NCBI GenBank assembly: GCA_041163765.1
Contig: JBEAQS010000078.1
Location: 1 to 22,873 of the forward strand
Source of the DNA: MAG-120531 sp041163765
GTDB lineage: Bacteria > Bacteroidota > Bacteroidia > Flavobacteriales > Flavobacteriaceae
DNA: 22,873 bases
Direction of reading: 5' to 3'
Part shown: positions 22,294 through 22,873 of the stretch, piece by piece
How positions within the stretch are numbered: the first letter of the stretch is position 1
Layout of the letters: each line of letters begins with the position of its first letter
The notes under the pieces: model-generated
What the model was told of the DNA's origin: nothing
Database searches by the model: none
Seen by the model: only the letters and a program-made list of their open reading frames with translations
Program-made: the position numbers and the translations under genes

Positions 22294-22873
22294 ATGTATT
22301 TGACACTCCACATAAACAACGAGACCGATCAGTTAACTTCTGTGATTTTGGGTGTTGCTCAAGACCAAGGCCCCATTCCTACGCTGGATACCGCGTATGA
22401 CCCCAACTCGTTGATGCACATAAAGGCCGGAACTTACCCATTAGAAGCGGATATGATCGCTGAGATGGAAAGTCTTGCCGAGGTCTTCATCAGGCATGGT
22501 GTCCGCGTATTTCGCCCTGATATACTCCCTGAATGTAACCAGATATTTGCTCGAGATATCGCTTTTGTGGTGGAAGATAAATGGATACTGTCCAATATTT
22601 TACCTGATAGGGCGGCAGAAACCGATGCCATCCAGTACTTGATCCAGCAGGCAGATCCAGCGTGTATTATCGTTCCACCCGAGGAGGTACATGTAGAGGG
22701 AGGTGATGTGATGCCCTGGAATAAGTATTTGTTTGTGGGCGTTTACCTTAAGCCTGACTATAAAAATAAAATCACAGCCCGGACTAATGCCGCTGCGGTA
22801 GATTTTTTAGCCAAATTATTTCCCCATAAAAAAGTGAAAGCCTTTGAGTTGGAGAAATCAAACACGGATCCCT
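22294..22873 (+). CDS. Dimethylarginine dimethylaminohydrolase / amidinotransferase family protein (partial, C-terminus missing)
   Basis: The first 193 residues of a guanidino-group-modifying enzyme (pentein fold), cut by the window end. It begins MYLTLHINNETDQLTSVILG and shows IFARDIAFV (84-92, Arg-Asp substrate contact) and VHVEGGDVMPWNKYLF (132-147, with the EGGD motif). The catalytic His and the C-terminal nucleophilic Cys fall outside the window, so activity cannot be judged. A homologue beside citrate synthase is recurrent in Flavobacteriia. Members act on arginine, methylarginine, citrulline or related compounds; the substrate here is unknown. The start fits homologous N-termini, yet it is 3 nt from a terminator T run and no promoter is seen in the 33-nt spacer. 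Confidence 0.85.
   Translation, partial: MYLTLHINNETDQLTSVILGVAQDQGPIPTLDTAYDPNSLMHIKAGTYPLEADMIAEMESLAEVFIRHGVRVFRPDILPECNQIFARDIAFVVEDKWILSNILPDRAAETDAIQYLIQQADPACIIVPPEEVHVEGGDVMPWNKYLFVGVYLKPDYKNKITARTNAAAVDFLAKLFPHKKVKAFELEKSNTDP

Noticed and set aside
1..22873. Mobile element, CRISPR array, defence or secretion island, tRNA or rRNA genes
   Set aside because: Nearly all DNA is filled by recognised housekeeping genes in conserved order; no transposase, integrase, direct-repeat array or tRNA-like fold was seen.

Overview
The window comes from a Bacteroidota genome, most likely class Flavobacteriia. The evidence is the EF-G sequence with its Bacteroidota-type insert, start codons without Shine-Dalgarno sequences, promoters of the Bacteroidota form (TTTG, about 19 bp, TAnnTTTG), cysteine-poor zinc-free forms of S14, S4 and L36, and the order rplQ-carA-eno-gltA followed by a dimethylarginine-hydrolase-like gene. 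The family or genus cannot be told from the sequence alone.

Layout. Positions 1-1085 (minus strand) hold the end of a folate-branch gene pair: pabB (aminodeoxychorismate synthase component I), broken by an apparent one-base deletion near 731-733, and the first 50 codons of pabC (class IV aminotransferase), which overlaps the end of pabB. A 126-bp divergent promoter region separates them from the ribosomal cluster. Positions 1212-18235 (plus strand) are a fused str-S10-spc-alpha cluster: rpsL, rpsG, fusA, rpsJ, rplC, rplD, rplW, rplB, rpsS, rplV, rpsC, rplP, rpmC, rpsQ, rplN, rplX, rplE, rpsN, rpsH, rplF, rplR, rpsE, rpmD, rplO, secY, infA, rpmJ, rpsM, rpsK, rpsD, rpoA, rplQ. There is no tuf after fusA and no adk or map after secY. 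A strong intrinsic terminator closes the cluster at 18262-18293. Then come carA, eno (with terminator), gltA (with terminator) and a guanidino-group hydrolase/transferase gene cut by the window end.

How it works together. The cluster makes most of the ribosome core plus EF-G, IF-1, the SecY channel and the RNA polymerase alpha subunit from what looks like one promoter at about 1139-1169. Most spacers are under 36 nt. Two exceptions stand out and both are structured: the 141-nt rpsJ-rplC spacer, which has the layout of a transcription attenuator with mutually exclusive helices, and the 94-nt rpsK-rpsD spacer, which can fold into a branched hairpin just before the gene for the classical autoregulator S4. 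These are the best candidates for something not yet described. The rest of the window is conserved housekeeping DNA; I see no mobile element, defence system, CRISPR array, tRNA or rRNA gene. No gene-free stretch exceeds 168 bp.
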